A stretch of DNA of 21,525 bases from Deltaproteobacteria bacterium. Its GTDB lineage: Bacteria; Desulfobacterota; Desulfobacteria; Desulfobacterales; JAUVGT01. The notes below the pieces were generated by a model. The model worked only from the letters and a program-made list of their open reading frames with translations, made no database searches and was not told the DNA's origin. Below, piece by piece: positions 7,481 through 16,020 of this stretch (its first letter is position 1; each line of letters starts with the position of its first letter). A program made the translations under genes and the position numbers. The stretch covers positions 1-21,525 of the forward strand of contig JAUVGT010000023.1 of NCBI GenBank assembly GCA_030593645.1, in the 5' to 3' direction.

Positions 7481-8026
7481 TTAACTCGATAAAGTCAGAA
7501 CCCATGTCAGGGTCAGTGAGTCACCGGCACCTTTATTTTTTACAGGAAATACCGTTCGGCAAAGCATGGTTCCGGCACTGGGGCTGTTGAATATCCCGGC
7601 TTCTGTTATCGATCCGGTACCTTCACCGGCCGGCCACTCACACATGAATGTGACCTTGTTTCCATCCTGGCCGGTACCCTGTGCCTTGCTTCCAAGAGTT
7701 TTCCTGTTGATCTCATTTTCAAGTGCCGTGTCATCATAGGTATGCCCGGTAGTACCTTCACCTATAGCCATATAAGACATGTTCGGTTCTCCCTGGTCCG
7801 CCATTTGATCAGCAATGTGCGCCCGCCCGGTATTAACCACCAGGTTCGGTACCCAGTCGGTATATTTGATAATCCCGGATTTTTCTCTGAGCAGGATATG
7901 AACCCTGCCGATCGGTTTGATTCTGTCGATCATGAAGCTTTTCAGGATGTATAAAAAATTCCCGGTAAACAAAACCAGACGCATGACCTGCAGCAAATAG
8001 ATTAATTTTGATTGGATTCTTCTCAT
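7481..8026 (-). CDS. Tail-tip/fibre-family structural protein
   Basis: The 181-aa product contains NLVVNTGRAHIADQMAD, MSYMAIGEGTTG and the C-terminal pattern ITEAGIFN...CRTVFPVKNKGAGDSLTLTWVLTL, which recurs in phage tail proteins near fibres. The first 31 residues are unusually hydrophobic (LIYLLQVMRLVLFTGNFLYIL) and precede MIDRIKPIGRVHILL, where homologues might begin. The longer start is kept because ATG overlaps the upstream stop (ATGA) and AAGGGA lies 8 nt before it, while the Met at 7933 has no ribosome site. The hydrophobic lead could be a membrane-contacting or cleaved segment. That is inference. Confidence 0.6.
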   Translation of the reverse strand: MRRIQSKLIYLLQVMRLVLFTGNFLYILKSFMIDRIKPIGRVHILLREKSGIIKYTDWVPNLVVNTGRAHIADQMADQGEPNMSYMAIGEGTTGHTYDDTALENEINRKTLGSKAQGTGQDGNKVTFMCEWPAGEGTGSITEAGIFNSPSAGTMLCRTVFPVKNKGAGDSLTLTWVLTLSS

Positions 8027-8283
8027 GGTAAATATCCCTTTTCTGTTTTAATAATGAACCTGTCGTTTTTTATTCCGGCAAATATTTCCCCGCATAGCGG
8101 GCAGTAGATATCTCCTGGAGGTTTAAGGTTATCTATCGCCGGAGCCAGCATGTTTAGAGAAAAAGTTTTACTTTCCTTTATTAGATAAAAAATATGTTCT
8201 CTGCATGATACGCAAAATACTTTCGGTGCTTTATGCATCTGCACGCTCAATTTGTCTGAAGCTCTTAACTTATCTAACAGCAT
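8023..8283 (-). CDS. Small zinc-ribbon-like protein in the tail operon
   Basis: From the ATG at 8283 the protein has 86 residues; a TTG at 8289 would add two. Two CxxC knuckles, C24-V-S-C27 and C61-P-L-C64, are set 33 residues apart, the usual form of a zinc ribbon. The rest is basic and hydrophobic with no membrane span. It starts 2 nt after the stop of the tail hub gene and overlaps the next gene by ATGA, so it is embedded in the tail-tip operon. It could be a small structural or assembly factor of the tail tip, or a nucleic-acid-binding regulator. Phage Mu Com is also a small CxxC/CxxC protein, but the resemblance goes no further than that. Confidence 0.6.
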   Translation of the reverse strand: MLLDKLRASDKLSVQMHKAPKVFCVSCREHIFYLIKESKTFSLNMLAPAIDNLKPPGDIYCPLCGEIFAGIKNDRFIIKTEKGYLP

Positions 8284-8285
8284 GA

Positions 8286-11200
8286 TCAATTCCCGTATGG
8301 CACGGCACCGAACCCGCCGACTTTCAATCCGCCAAATCCGTCAGAAAAATAAAGTTCATCGGACATGCGTACATGTTCCGGATACCCTCCAAACTCACTT
8401 TCACCAAAAGGCCCGTTCCCAAAAGTGTAATCAATACCGGGTCGATAACCGATGTGCATACTCAAAGCCGTGTGAAGCATATCCAGCGCCCTGACCTGAT
8501 CCGGAGACTGATCCTTCCAGATCGTGTACCCGCCAAAACCCGTATCACCATACCCGCCGCCGCCAAACCCGTATAATCTCCAGGCCTCTGCGATGTCTTC
8601 GATAATCACATCATCTTCAAGGAGGATATTCATGGCACAGGTAATTACATCCGATACTGATATTGTCTCCATAAGCTCCGGTGAATAACTGGCCAGAACC
8701 TCCAAAGTGTCGGCAATGGCGGCACCATCATTAACTGTAATCCCAAGGGCCGTAATCAGCTGATCCACAAAATACAATGCTTCGGCCAGATCGATATCCC
8801 TGCCCAGATCGATGGATAGCTGATCGATGGCACCTACTGTGTCTTCGAGATTAACTTCGTGAATAATGTATCGGATGCATTCTGCGAAAATTCTTATCAG
8901 GTTGATATTTTTAGTCTTGCCTGATCCGAATACTCTGTTTAACGCGCGGATCGCCATGCGGGCCTTGCTTAACCTCTGGAAATTTGCAGTTACATCGATG
9001 ATATCTTCTTTTTCGAGATCAAACTGGGGAAGGTAAGTATCGATCTGATAGAAGGAGCTGGGTGAGGCCAGAAGCTCGATGTAGTATTCAACCAGATCCC
9101 GGGCCATTGGCTGGGATTTCACGCAGTCGAATAGAAAGCCTTCTCGATCTTCGCATATGCCGTGCGCTGTGATTGAATCAGGGTCTTCCTCAAACACATT
9201 TGATCGAAAACCGCTTGAACCGGATTCATCAGATGTCCAATCACGATCATAAAAAAGCTGTATCTTGTTGGCCAGGTCGGTGACTTTTTGCCTTTCGACA
9301 GAAATACTTTTTAACCTCATGTCAGACGGAAGCAGTGATCTGTTCACAGTCCAGTCGATCATCTTTTCTCTGACCGCGATCTTTGCTTTACCGGCATTCC
9401 AGAACCAGCGGGATCGGCATTGCCTGGCAAGTTTTTTTTCGGTCTCCCGGACAGTCAGGTTGGCATTCAAGACTCCATCAAAGATGTAGCTATCTGCTGT
9501 ATATATTAAACCGGATGCGGTGAAATTATTCAAATCGATAAAAGTTTCGGGAAGGTCTCCTCGATCGCAGAGCAGGTATTTCCTGACATGATCAGGCCTT
9601 GTGATCAGGGCATCAGGTGTCCCGGTATATTTACCGGAGGCATCATCGATTATACCTGTTGGCTCACAGGTAACATCATCAGAAAATATGATCTCTTTTT
9701 TCCGATACTCCACATCGAAAAACACATGGAGAAGGTAAACGTTTTTAGATTCTGCAGATCCCTTATACTCAACTGTCACATCCCGGTTGGTAAACCAGCT
9801 CCAGTCAAAATTGGCATGTTCGGTTACATCGAAGAGGTTTACAATCGTACGGGTGGATGTGTCATTACCGGTAATATTGATACCCACATTTTCTGTTTCC
9901 AGATCCTCCACATCATCTTCTTTTTTGTCCGATGCATCCGCGTTCTGACCGCTTGTTTGTATCTTTGTGGACACGGCTGAGTACGCTGGAAGTACAGTAC
10001 TATCGACTGTAACAACTATCCTGCATTCATGAACCTGTGAATAGCCGCCAACCACACCCCAGCCTATGGCCTGAAAATGGACCTGAAAAGCATAACCCAA
10101 AGATCTCGGCCCAAGACCGATAGATTGTTCACCGCTTCCGATACTCTGACCGTTAATCCGAAGCCCTGCTCCATGAAAACTGGATCTGATAATAAGGGTG
10201 GCATTGACCCAGCTTGTAGGACACCCCGGAAAATTTCGATAAGCCTGCTGACCATCACCCTCGAAAGCGTAAAGGTAAAACCCCATGCTTTCGCCAGGGT
10301 AATACGTTGTGGTCGATCCTATTCCCTCTGAGGCATGCCCGTGACTGGGATCTTTTGTTCGAATTGTGGGATCAGTAAAATAATGGGTATGCTCACCGGC
10401 TATGGCATGGGAGTGATGATGATCAATATCCACTTCACCCTGAACGTCTGTAATATCATCCGGGTTGGGCCTTGACAGACGTCCGATAACCCCGACACCT
10501 TCAATGAAAACTTCCACATAATCTTCAGCGAACACCGCGCTTTCCCAGTGCTCGACTGCAAGATAGACCTTGATCATCTCTCCCCGGTTCGCATTTTCCG
10601 TAGACTGTTTAATCGAAAGCTTCGGATTTGTTGGATTGATTAATGCGGCTGTTGCCCTGGACGCTGCGTCATATGCCAGGTGCGGCTGTTTGGCCGTGTT
10701 ATCGGAGTTCACATCATCAAAATGCATTTCAAGAAATCGTGTACCTTTGGCATACTGCACGGAGTAAGGCTTTTCAGTGAATACAATCCTTACGGGATCA
10801 AGATCCGGGTGTACAGTATAGATAGTATCCGGAGCGGGTATCCCGGCAACCTTTACATTATTAATGGCCTGAATCGGCCCTTTCCCCACAAGGTAAGTAA
10901 AGTCTTCTACAAACTGAATGACTTTATCTCCATCAAGATGTTCAACCGCCTCGGTGGTCCATCCGCGTTGGATCACATTAAACGTGTTTTGAGTTCGGCT
11001 TGAATACCTGATCTTTTCTTCACTGATTTGAATTGCACCGGACGGCAAAAAAGCCAGATCGTTCAGATTCTCATGAACCGTTATTGTCATTGTGGTGGCC
11101 AGGATAGAGCCATTTAGAGAAACTTCCGGAGCGGTACAGGCACACAGGGTAGATACAGGCCCTGGCGTGCCGATGACCAGGTTAATCCCTTTGCCAATAT

Positions 11201-11714
11201 CCCCAGTTTTGGCATTGGTCCAGTCATCGGCACTTAGGAGATCTCCGATGGGATTATCATACCGCATGGAAAGGGACACCAAATCAAGCCTAAGCAGACG
11301 ACTTGCTTCTCCAAAACTAATCGGGTCCTGAATTACAAAACGATCGATCAAAACCTTGTCAGAATCAGTTAATCCGATAAACCATTGAAACACCTCCACC
11401 TCAACGTCTTCCGGATCTTCCTGGAGGAAATAATCAGAAAAAGCAGGCTGGCCACCGTTCCAGATGGTCAAGGTCAGCTGGCGGATCTCAGAAGCTTTCT
11501 GATCCGAAGGATCTCCACCTGCCATGTCGATCAGCTCGCCCCAGTCTTCAACCAGGGCTGCGTATTCATCGTTCAGACCATCGGCTGCTCCCAGCTCCTG
11601 ATCAGACAGATACAGATCACCCGCAATTGGAAAATGAAAAACAGCAAGTTGACGCGGAGATCTTCCGCTCAAGTTCTTTGCTGTATTAAATGCCGGTGAT
11701 AAATCTACTCTCAA
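8286..11714 (-). CDS. Tail hub/tip protein (central tail protein, 1142 aa)
   Basis: This is the longest gene in the window and follows the tape measure and a small tail protein, the slot of the tail hub (Tal-like) in siphophages. The N-terminal 200 residues are beta-rich. A His cluster at 432-460 (HHHSHAIAGEHTH, then HGH) looks like a metal-binding insertion as in HxH tail spikes. The middle carries further beta domains, and the region around 800-930 resembles a hub core (VERQKVTDLANKIQLFYD, FLFDCVKSQPMARDLVEYY, LEKEDIIDVTANFQRL). A helical repeat-like segment at about 950-1060 precedes a Gly-rich tail (FGGGGYGDTGFGGY). The start is TTG at 11714, overlapping the upstream TGA, with GGAGG 7 nt before it. 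No ATG fits near the N-terminus. Confidence 0.7.
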   Translation of the reverse strand: MRVDLSPAFNTAKNLSGRSPRQLAVFHFPIAGDLYLSDQELGAADGLNDEYAALVEDWGELIDMAGGDPSDQKASEIRQLTLTIWNGGQPAFSDYFLQEDPEDVEVEVFQWFIGLTDSDKVLIDRFVIQDPISFGEASRLLRLDLVSLSMRYDNPIGDLLSADDWTNAKTGDIGKGINLVIGTPGPVSTLCACTAPEVSLNGSILATTMTITVHENLNDLAFLPSGAIQISEEKIRYSSRTQNTFNVIQRGWTTEAVEHLDGDKVIQFVEDFTYLVGKGPIQAINNVKVAGIPAPDTIYTVHPDLDPVRIVFTEKPYSVQYAKGTRFLEMHFDDVNSDNTAKQPHLAYDAASRATAALINPTNPKLSIKQSTENANRGEMIKVYLAVEHWESAVFAEDYVEVFIEGVGVIGRLSRPNPDDITDVQGEVDIDHHHSHAIAGEHTHYFTDPTIRTKDPSHGHASEGIGSTTTYYPGESMGFYLYAFEGDGQQAYRNFPGCPTSWVNATLIIRSSFHGAGLRINGQSIGSGEQSIGLGPRSLGYAFQVHFQAIGWGVVGGYSQVHECRIVVTVDSTVLPAYSAVSTKIQTSGQNADASDKKEDDVEDLETENVGINITGNDTSTRTIVNLFDVTEHANFDWSWFTNRDVTVEYKGSAESKNVYLLHVFFDVEYRKKEIIFSDDVTCEPTGIIDDASGKYTGTPDALITRPDHVRKYLLCDRGDLPETFIDLNNFTASGLIYTADSYIFDGVLNANLTVRETEKKLARQCRSRWFWNAGKAKIAVREKMIDWTVNRSLLPSDMRLKSISVERQKVTDLANKIQLFYDRDWTSDESGSSGFRSNVFEEDPDSITAHGICEDREGFLFDCVKSQPMARDLVEYYIELLASPSSFYQIDTYLPQFDLEKEDIIDVTANFQRLSKARMAIRALNRVFGSGKTKNINLIRIFAECIRYIIHEVNLEDTVGAIDQLSIDLGRDIDLAEALYFVDQLITALGITVNDGAAIADTLEVLASYSPELMETISVSDVITCAMNILLEDDVIIEDIAEAWRLYGFGGGGYGDTGFGGYTIWKDQSPDQVRALDMLHTALSMHIGYRPGIDYTFGNGPFGESEFGGYPEHVRMSDELYFSDGFGGLKVGGFGAVPYGN

Positions 11715-12079
11715 CTAACGACCTCCAGAAGTAATTCGCCTGAAAACTGCTGATGAAAGGTTTCTTGAAAATTAAGCGGATTGGTCAACATCATCACTGT
11801 CATAGAATTGCCGTCTTCATCATGATAGGTGAATGTATTCAGCGCTCCCATACAGACCTGGTCATAGAAGTTAATAAGAGCGTCGTAATCGACTTGCGGC
11901 AGGCCTTTAAACGACAACCTGCGTGAACGGATATCGATGCCTAAGTCTTCGACCTGGAGTGTTCCTGCTGCTGTTCGATCGGTGACCTGCAGTTTTTCAT
12001 GGGGTTTGCTTAATGGGTATAGCAGCCCTCTTGAAAACTGCAGCTCGGTAGCTCCTAGTACAAACTTCGGTTTTGCCAT
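11711..12079 (-). CDS. Minor tail protein (122 aa)
   Basis: A compact 122-aa beta-rich protein (LGATELQFSRGLLYPL, RRLSFKGLPQVDYDALINFY, NTFTYHDEDGNSMTVMML, ELLLEVVS). It lies directly between tape measure and tail hub, where siphophages encode the distal tail or a lambda gpM-like minor tail protein. Its ATG overlaps the tape-measure stop by one base (TAATG) and its own stop overlaps the TTG of the hub gene. It is too short for a full Dit. A role connecting tube to tip is inferred from position. No motif gives a finer assignment. Confidence 0.6.
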   Translation of the reverse strand: MAKPKFVLGATELQFSRGLLYPLSKPHEKLQVTDRTAAGTLQVEDLGIDIRSRRLSFKGLPQVDYDALINFYDQVCMGALNTFTYHDEDGNSMTVMMLTNPLNFQETFHQQFSGELLLEVVS

Positions 12080-13842
12080 TATCCTCTTGTTTCCATCCTG
12101 TTTTGCTCGCTCACGATGTTTTCCACATCCGAACGGCTGAACTGCTGGTTAAAGTTGAATACGTTTTGCGTGCTGGACGAATGGTTAATGTTCGTACTGC
12201 TTTCCCCACCGCTCGATTCATTTGCTCCGGATGAGGAAAGAGATCCGCCGGACAGTACTGCGCTGGCCGCTTCGTTTTGAAACATCTGGAGTTTATCGAT
12301 TAATTGTTCGATTCCAGACGATGCCTGGTCATAAAGCGATACGGTCAAACCGATATTCGATCCGTCTATGTCTTTGATTTTCATGTCCAGGCTGTTCAAC
12401 CGGTCGATCGCTTTTTCCTGCATGGACTGAAAATCGGATACCAAAACCTGGGATCTCGCCTGCATAGTATCCATGTAATCCCCGGCTGCCATCTCGCCTT
12501 TGCTATAAGCATCTTCAGCCATTTTCCCGAACTGGTCGTAGAGGTATTCATTGATTTTACGAATATCCACACCGGCCTGTTCCCATTTGGAGACCTTTTC
12601 AACCAGTTCCTGGGCTTCATTGGCATAGTAGGCCTGGGCATTGATCCCGGATGATTTGTACATCTCTTCTGTGGCCTGCCTTTTTAAATCGGCCGATTCC
12701 TTTTCTGCGGTGATGATCTCTTTAAGACCTTTGGCCATTTCTTTGGCAGCTGCAGCCTGGGCCTTTAAATTCTGAACCACTCTCTGCTGGACCGGTTCTT
12801 CTTTTTTCCAGATCGAGGTCATGGTCTGCCAGGTCTCGGATAAATGCTTGACTCCGATATCGGCAGCAGATTTTGAGTTGTCTTCAATTGCTTTTAAACC
12901 GTCTGCCATCGGCTTGATATATTTACCGGCCAGAGGTAGTTTTGCTGCTAAGTCCAGAAGTCTTCTATGACCGCCGACCACCATTGAAATCGTTTTATTG
13001 ACAGCGGCACCAATGGATGTAAAAAGAGCCTCAAGACCCATGCCGATGGTTAAAATCGAGTTGCCGACCCATACGGCCGCGTCTTTCCACCTGGCTTTCC
13101 AGCGCTCGATTCGATCACTGACCGTATCGGTCTGGTTGCCGAGTCTTGCCATCAGGTCCTCACCGGATGCCAACGTCGCGTTCATAAAAGCCTGTTTTTT
13201 CTCTAAGTCCGAAAGCTGCGTTGATGTTTTACCGATGGATTCGGCATATTTTTTATTCGCCTTTTCTACATCGATGATGATCCCTAAGTTATCCAGGATC
13301 ATCTTGCTCTGACGCCCCACGGCAAGAGATATATCTTCAAAAGCCTTGGTCACGGTTTGCCCCGTCATTTTGGCCGTGGCCCTGGCGATCTCCATGAGCC
13401 GGGTGATGTTTTTAGGAGCAATTCCCATCATCATGGCCGTACCGGCATTTCTGACCAGTGTCATGGTATCGATGGTTTGACCGGATACTCTTTTAAGTTC
13501 CCGGATCATTTTATCGGCATTCATACCGTACGATGCGGCAAGGTTGGTGAACGCTCTTTTTTCCTGCCTGGCTTTTGCTGCCAGGTTAACAAGATCCCAG
13601 GCTTTTTTTAGGGCCACAACCGCTGCAGTAACACCTCCTATTACACCGGCGTATCTCATCATGCTTCCGATATTGTTTTTGAGTTTCTGGTTGATCGATC
13701 CGAGATTACGTCCGAACCCCTGCATGCCTTTCCCGGATTTTTTATCGAGCTTGTCGATACTTTTTCCGAAACGGTCAACAACTACCGATCCGTCATCGGT
13801 GACTTTCAATCGGATATTAATTATTCCCTGGTTTGCTCCCAT
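12079..13842 (-). CDS. Tape measure protein
   Basis: The 587-aa protein is largely helical, with an N-terminal segment like other tape measures (INIRLKVTDDGSVVVDRFGKSIDKL), a hydrophobic helix at about 63-80 (MRYAGVIGGVTAAVVALKK), a conserved central part (YGMNADKMIRELKRVSGQ, TVTKAFEDISLAVGRQSKM, QAFMNATLASGEDLMARLG) and a second apolar stretch (WVGNSILTIGMGLEALFTSIGAA). A coiled-coil and a Ser/Gly-rich tail follow. Tape measures set tail length at roughly 1.5 angstrom per residue, so this one suggests a rather short tail of some 90 nm. It follows the chaperone pair, with the GT product overlapping its start by 26 bp, the classic order. Its presence without a sheath gene argues for a non-contractile tail. 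Confidence 0.88.
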   Translation of the reverse strand: MGANQGIINIRLKVTDDGSVVVDRFGKSIDKLDKKSGKGMQGFGRNLGSINQKLKNNIGSMMRYAGVIGGVTAAVVALKKAWDLVNLAAKARQEKRAFTNLAASYGMNADKMIRELKRVSGQTIDTMTLVRNAGTAMMMGIAPKNITRLMEIARATAKMTGQTVTKAFEDISLAVGRQSKMILDNLGIIIDVEKANKKYAESIGKTSTQLSDLEKKQAFMNATLASGEDLMARLGNQTDTVSDRIERWKARWKDAAVWVGNSILTIGMGLEALFTSIGAAVNKTISMVVGGHRRLLDLAAKLPLAGKYIKPMADGLKAIEDNSKSAADIGVKHLSETWQTMTSIWKKEEPVQQRVVQNLKAQAAAAKEMAKGLKEIITAEKESADLKRQATEEMYKSSGINAQAYYANEAQELVEKVSKWEQAGVDIRKINEYLYDQFGKMAEDAYSKGEMAAGDYMDTMQARSQVLVSDFQSMQEKAIDRLNSLDMKIKDIDGSNIGLTVSLYDQASSGIEQLIDKLQMFQNEAASAVLSGGSLSSSGANESSGGESSTNINHSSSTQNVFNFNQQFSRSDVENIVSEQNRMETRG

Positions 13843-14559
13843 TTGGTGCCTTTATTCTTCGGTGTTCTATTGCGCTTTTAACTCTACCCAAATCAATCCA
13901 TTCTTCCAGTTCAAGATCATTGGCAAGCATCGGATAGCCTGCTTTCTGCAGGTGAATCATTAAAAGCAGTTTGTGCGTATACGGATGCAGATCCTCTGTT
14001 TTTAGTTTCGGACATTTTAAACAGGCCCATGTGATATTCTCTCCGAATTCTTCCGCGCATTTTTCTTTTTCAAGACTGTCGCATATTTTTTTGACCTGAA
14101 TATCGGCCAGGTCGTTTACAAGTTTTTTTCCGCATCCTCATCGCTGGTTTTTTCCGTGTCCTCTTCGGATTCGACATCTTCATTGTCAATCTCAGCCGAG
14201 TTATCAAACACGTGTGCTGCAAGCAGCATGATCAGGTCTGCGGCATGCTCGACGATATGTTTTTTCCAGTCCTCGCAATAATGCTTGTCTTTCGGATCGC
14301 TTGCCATCGGAACGAACTTACCGTTTTCTTTTCGTTCAAAATCGCCTGTGCGAAATCCTAAAAGTATTTTTTGACCGTATATCAATCGTGCTTCATCGCT
14401 TTTGAATTTTATTTTGTTTCTGACCCGCTTTATGCTTCCGGCCGAAAACCCGGTACGCTCTTTGGTTGTGGGCATCCGGTAGTAGAGTATGATTTCACTG
14501 CCGGATATATTATCGTACAGTTTTAACTCATTTTCATTTTCACCGATTCTTCTTGGCAT
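13817..14559 (-). CDS. Tail assembly chaperone GT, made by programmed -1 frameshift
   Basis: Translation begins as the G protein at 14559 and slips at A AAA AAC (14128-14122, codons AAA AAC in frame 0). It then runs 101 codons in the -1 frame to TAA at 13819-13817, giving 146+101 = 247 residues. The extension begins LVNDLADIQVKKICDSLEKE and includes CAEEFGENITWACLKCPKLK and HPYTHKLLLMIHLQKAGYPM. It is uninterrupted, has no start of its own near the junction, and exactly fills the gap between G and the tape measure. In lambda, gpG and gpGT chaperone the tape measure and recruit tube protein; GT joins the two through its T domain. A perfect 6-bp stem-loop follows the slippery site after 8 nt. 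The position and parts match the family, while slippage itself is predicted. Confidence 0.85.
14093..14128 (-). promoter_or_regulatory. Programmed -1 ribosomal frameshift signal
   Basis: The slippery heptamer A AAA AAC (14128-14122) is in the correct phase. After 8 nt comes the stem GACCTG (14113-14108), a 9-nt loop and CAGGTC (14098-14093), a perfect 6-bp hairpin at the canonical distance. The frame-0 stop TAA (14118-14116) lies between. A GAGGA a few bases upstream might act as a dnaX-like stimulator. Confidence 0.85.
14116..14559 (-). CDS. Tail assembly chaperone G
   Basis: The 147-aa product starts MPRRIGENENELKLYDN and has a compact alpha/beta body (IILYYRMPTTKERTGFSAG, KILLGFRTGDFERKENGKF, HIVEHAADLIMLLAAHVF). 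It ends in an acidic tail (EIDNEDVESEEDTEKTSDED). It lies between tube and tape measure, the place of gpG-like chaperones, and its 3' end carries the frameshift signal that yields GT. GAGGAA precedes the ATG by about 8 nt. The protein should keep the tape measure soluble during tail assembly and be absent from the virion. Confidence 0.8.
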   Translation of the reverse strand: MPRRIGENENELKLYDNISGSEIILYYRMPTTKERTGFSAGSIKRVRNKIKFKSDEARLIYGQKILLGFRTGDFERKENGKFVPMASDPKDKHYCEDWKKHIVEHAADLIMLLAAHVFDNSAEIDNEDVESEEDTEKTSDEDAEKNL

Positions 14560-14587
14560 TTTGTGTTCCTCTTTCTTTGTTTAAAGT

Positions 14588-15865
14588 TTATGCCGCATAA
14601 GCTGATTGAAGGTTTTTGACCTTCACGATCACGCTGCCGTATGTGTCATGTTCGAGTATGACGATATCACCGGCCTCTGCCATGCGTTTTCCGTCGACGG
14701 AAAGTGGTGCAGACAATACTCCTGCCATCGGGAATATGATTTCTACCTGGTATTTGTGCGGTGAATCAAACACGGCACCTTCGGCCAAAATGTAAAAACC
14801 GAACGTGTCGTTATCATCGATATGATTCTGGAGTATGTATTCCCTGAATTCTCGATCGAGTTTTAAAGTCTGGGTACGGGCCGGTCTGAACGCTCTTGAA
14901 GCGTACGCACCGCCTGCACCGGGCACGAATTCGATTTCAAGGTTGTTGGCAAAGTTCCATTCGATATTCCGGATCTCGGCGGTAAGTTCCCGGCCTCCCT
15001 GAAATGCTGTCCCGTTCCAGGTGCCGCCAAGATTGGCCGTCATCTGCGCCACACGAAGCGGGGTCTCTGTAATCCTGGAAGGAAATGTCATCCAGCCACT
15101 TTCAGTTGGGATATACAGGATTTTATAATTCACCATATCCGTGGTCGCTCCAGGAGCTGCGATGGTAATCACGGCCGGAGTATCGGCACTGACTGCGGAA
15201 TAGTCCACCTCGGTCCAAACACCGGTATCAAGCTCGACTTTGATTCGCTGGACATTGTCCAGGCGTACCCCTGCTGTCGCACCTTGTACGCCGTTTGCAG
15301 CCAGGGTTAACTGCACAGCATCTTTTTGAGCCGACACGATTTCTTCAACCACATTACCCGTCACCTTGCCGGTTCCTTTAACGTCCGCATTGATCTTGCA
15401 CCAATCGTCTTTTGAAAAAACCGCGTTAAAAGAATCGACAAACATGGAAGCAAACATTCGCTTTAAAACCGTATTCCCGAACCGTTGGGCCGCCGTAAAA
15501 GAGGGGATAGATCGATCACCGTCCTCATCACCACTAATCGGTATGATCGTATGCTCATAACCGGTTCCAGCCGCTGCCACAGAAACACCGCCCAAAGCAT
15601 AGGCTAAAAGGAACGCAAAATGCTGGGGCTGAGCCTTGTTGAAATTTACGGACCCCGATGCAAGATTACCGAGATCATAGATCACATCCGGCTCTTCTTT
15701 TCCGGTCTGTTCTTCGGCATTGCTTTCCCTTCTCGGCTCCAGGTTGATGATATCTCCCATATCAACCAGCATGGTGGTATCCAGGGTCTGCTCGGTATTG
15801 ATGGCCGTTTCCTTGCTGTTTGCCGATACTGCAAAAAGATTGTGTATGGCTCGATAGCTTCTCAT
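14588..15865 (-). CDS. Major tail tube protein
   Basis: The 425-aa protein starts MRSYRAIHNLFAVSANSKETAIN and has alternating beta segments typical of tube proteins (TTMLVDMGDIINLEPRRES, GSVNFNKAQPQHFAFLLAYAL, YEHTIIPI). Later segments include FGFYILAEGAVF and a C-terminal EAGDIVILEHDTYGSVIVKV. It lies just before the chaperone pair and after the tail terminator, the standard place for the tube gene. It is longer than lambda gpV, so it may carry an added surface domain. Its ATG overlaps the stop of the 52-aa gene. The predicted role is forming the hollow tube polymer. Confidence 0.75.
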   Translation of the reverse strand: MRSYRAIHNLFAVSANSKETAINTEQTLDTTMLVDMGDIINLEPRRESNAEEQTGKEEPDVIYDLGNLASGSVNFNKAQPQHFAFLLAYALGGVSVAAAGTGYEHTIIPISGDEDGDRSIPSFTAAQRFGNTVLKRMFASMFVDSFNAVFSKDDWCKINADVKGTGKVTGNVVEEIVSAQKDAVQLTLAANGVQGATAGVRLDNVQRIKVELDTGVWTEVDYSAVSADTPAVITIAAPGATTDMVNYKILYIPTESGWMTFPSRITETPLRVAQMTANLGGTWNGTAFQGGRELTAEIRNIEWNFANNLEIEFVPGAGGAYASRAFRPARTQTLKLDREFREYILQNHIDDNDTFGFYILAEGAVFDSPHKYQVEIIFPMAGVLSAPLSVDGKRMAEAGDIVILEHDTYGSVIVKVKNLQSAYAA

Positions 15866-16020
15866 GATTTTTTAGCTCCCTTTGATTTGACCTTCGAAAA
15901 TTTTCTTTTCTCTTCTTCCGGGATGGCCGAGTACTTGATGCCGTGTTTAAAAGTTTTTCCGGCAAATTTACCGTCAACCACCGCAAAGGCCTCGATGTTT
16001 TTTTTAAGAATAAAGCTCAT
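15862..16020 (-). CDS. Small basic tail-module protein (52 aa)
   Basis: This short gene fills the gap between terminator and tube with ATGA overlaps on both sides: its ATG at 16020 overlaps the stop at 16017, and its stop overlaps the tube ATG at 15865. That double coupling is the main support. The protein reads MSFILKKNIEAFAVVDGKF, then AGKTFKHGIKYSAIPEEEK and a Lys-rich end. It is 52 residues long, with no Cys and no membrane segment. Function is unknown. A minor tail or assembly role follows only from the position. Confidence 0.75.
   Translation of the reverse strand: MSFILKKNIEAFAVVDGKFAGKTFKHGIKYSAIPEEEKRKFSKVKSKGAKKS

Noticed and set aside
8023..8283. Zinc-ribbon protein as a true Com homologue controlling the methylase
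   Set aside because: It shares only the CxxC/CxxC pattern, lies 4.6 kb upstream of the methylase inside the tail operon, and shows no further similarity that I can recognise.
9588..9980. 130-aa open frame on the plus strand
   Set aside because: It lies wholly antisense to the tail hub gene, has low-complexity Ile/Phe/Cys-rich content and shows no family pattern.
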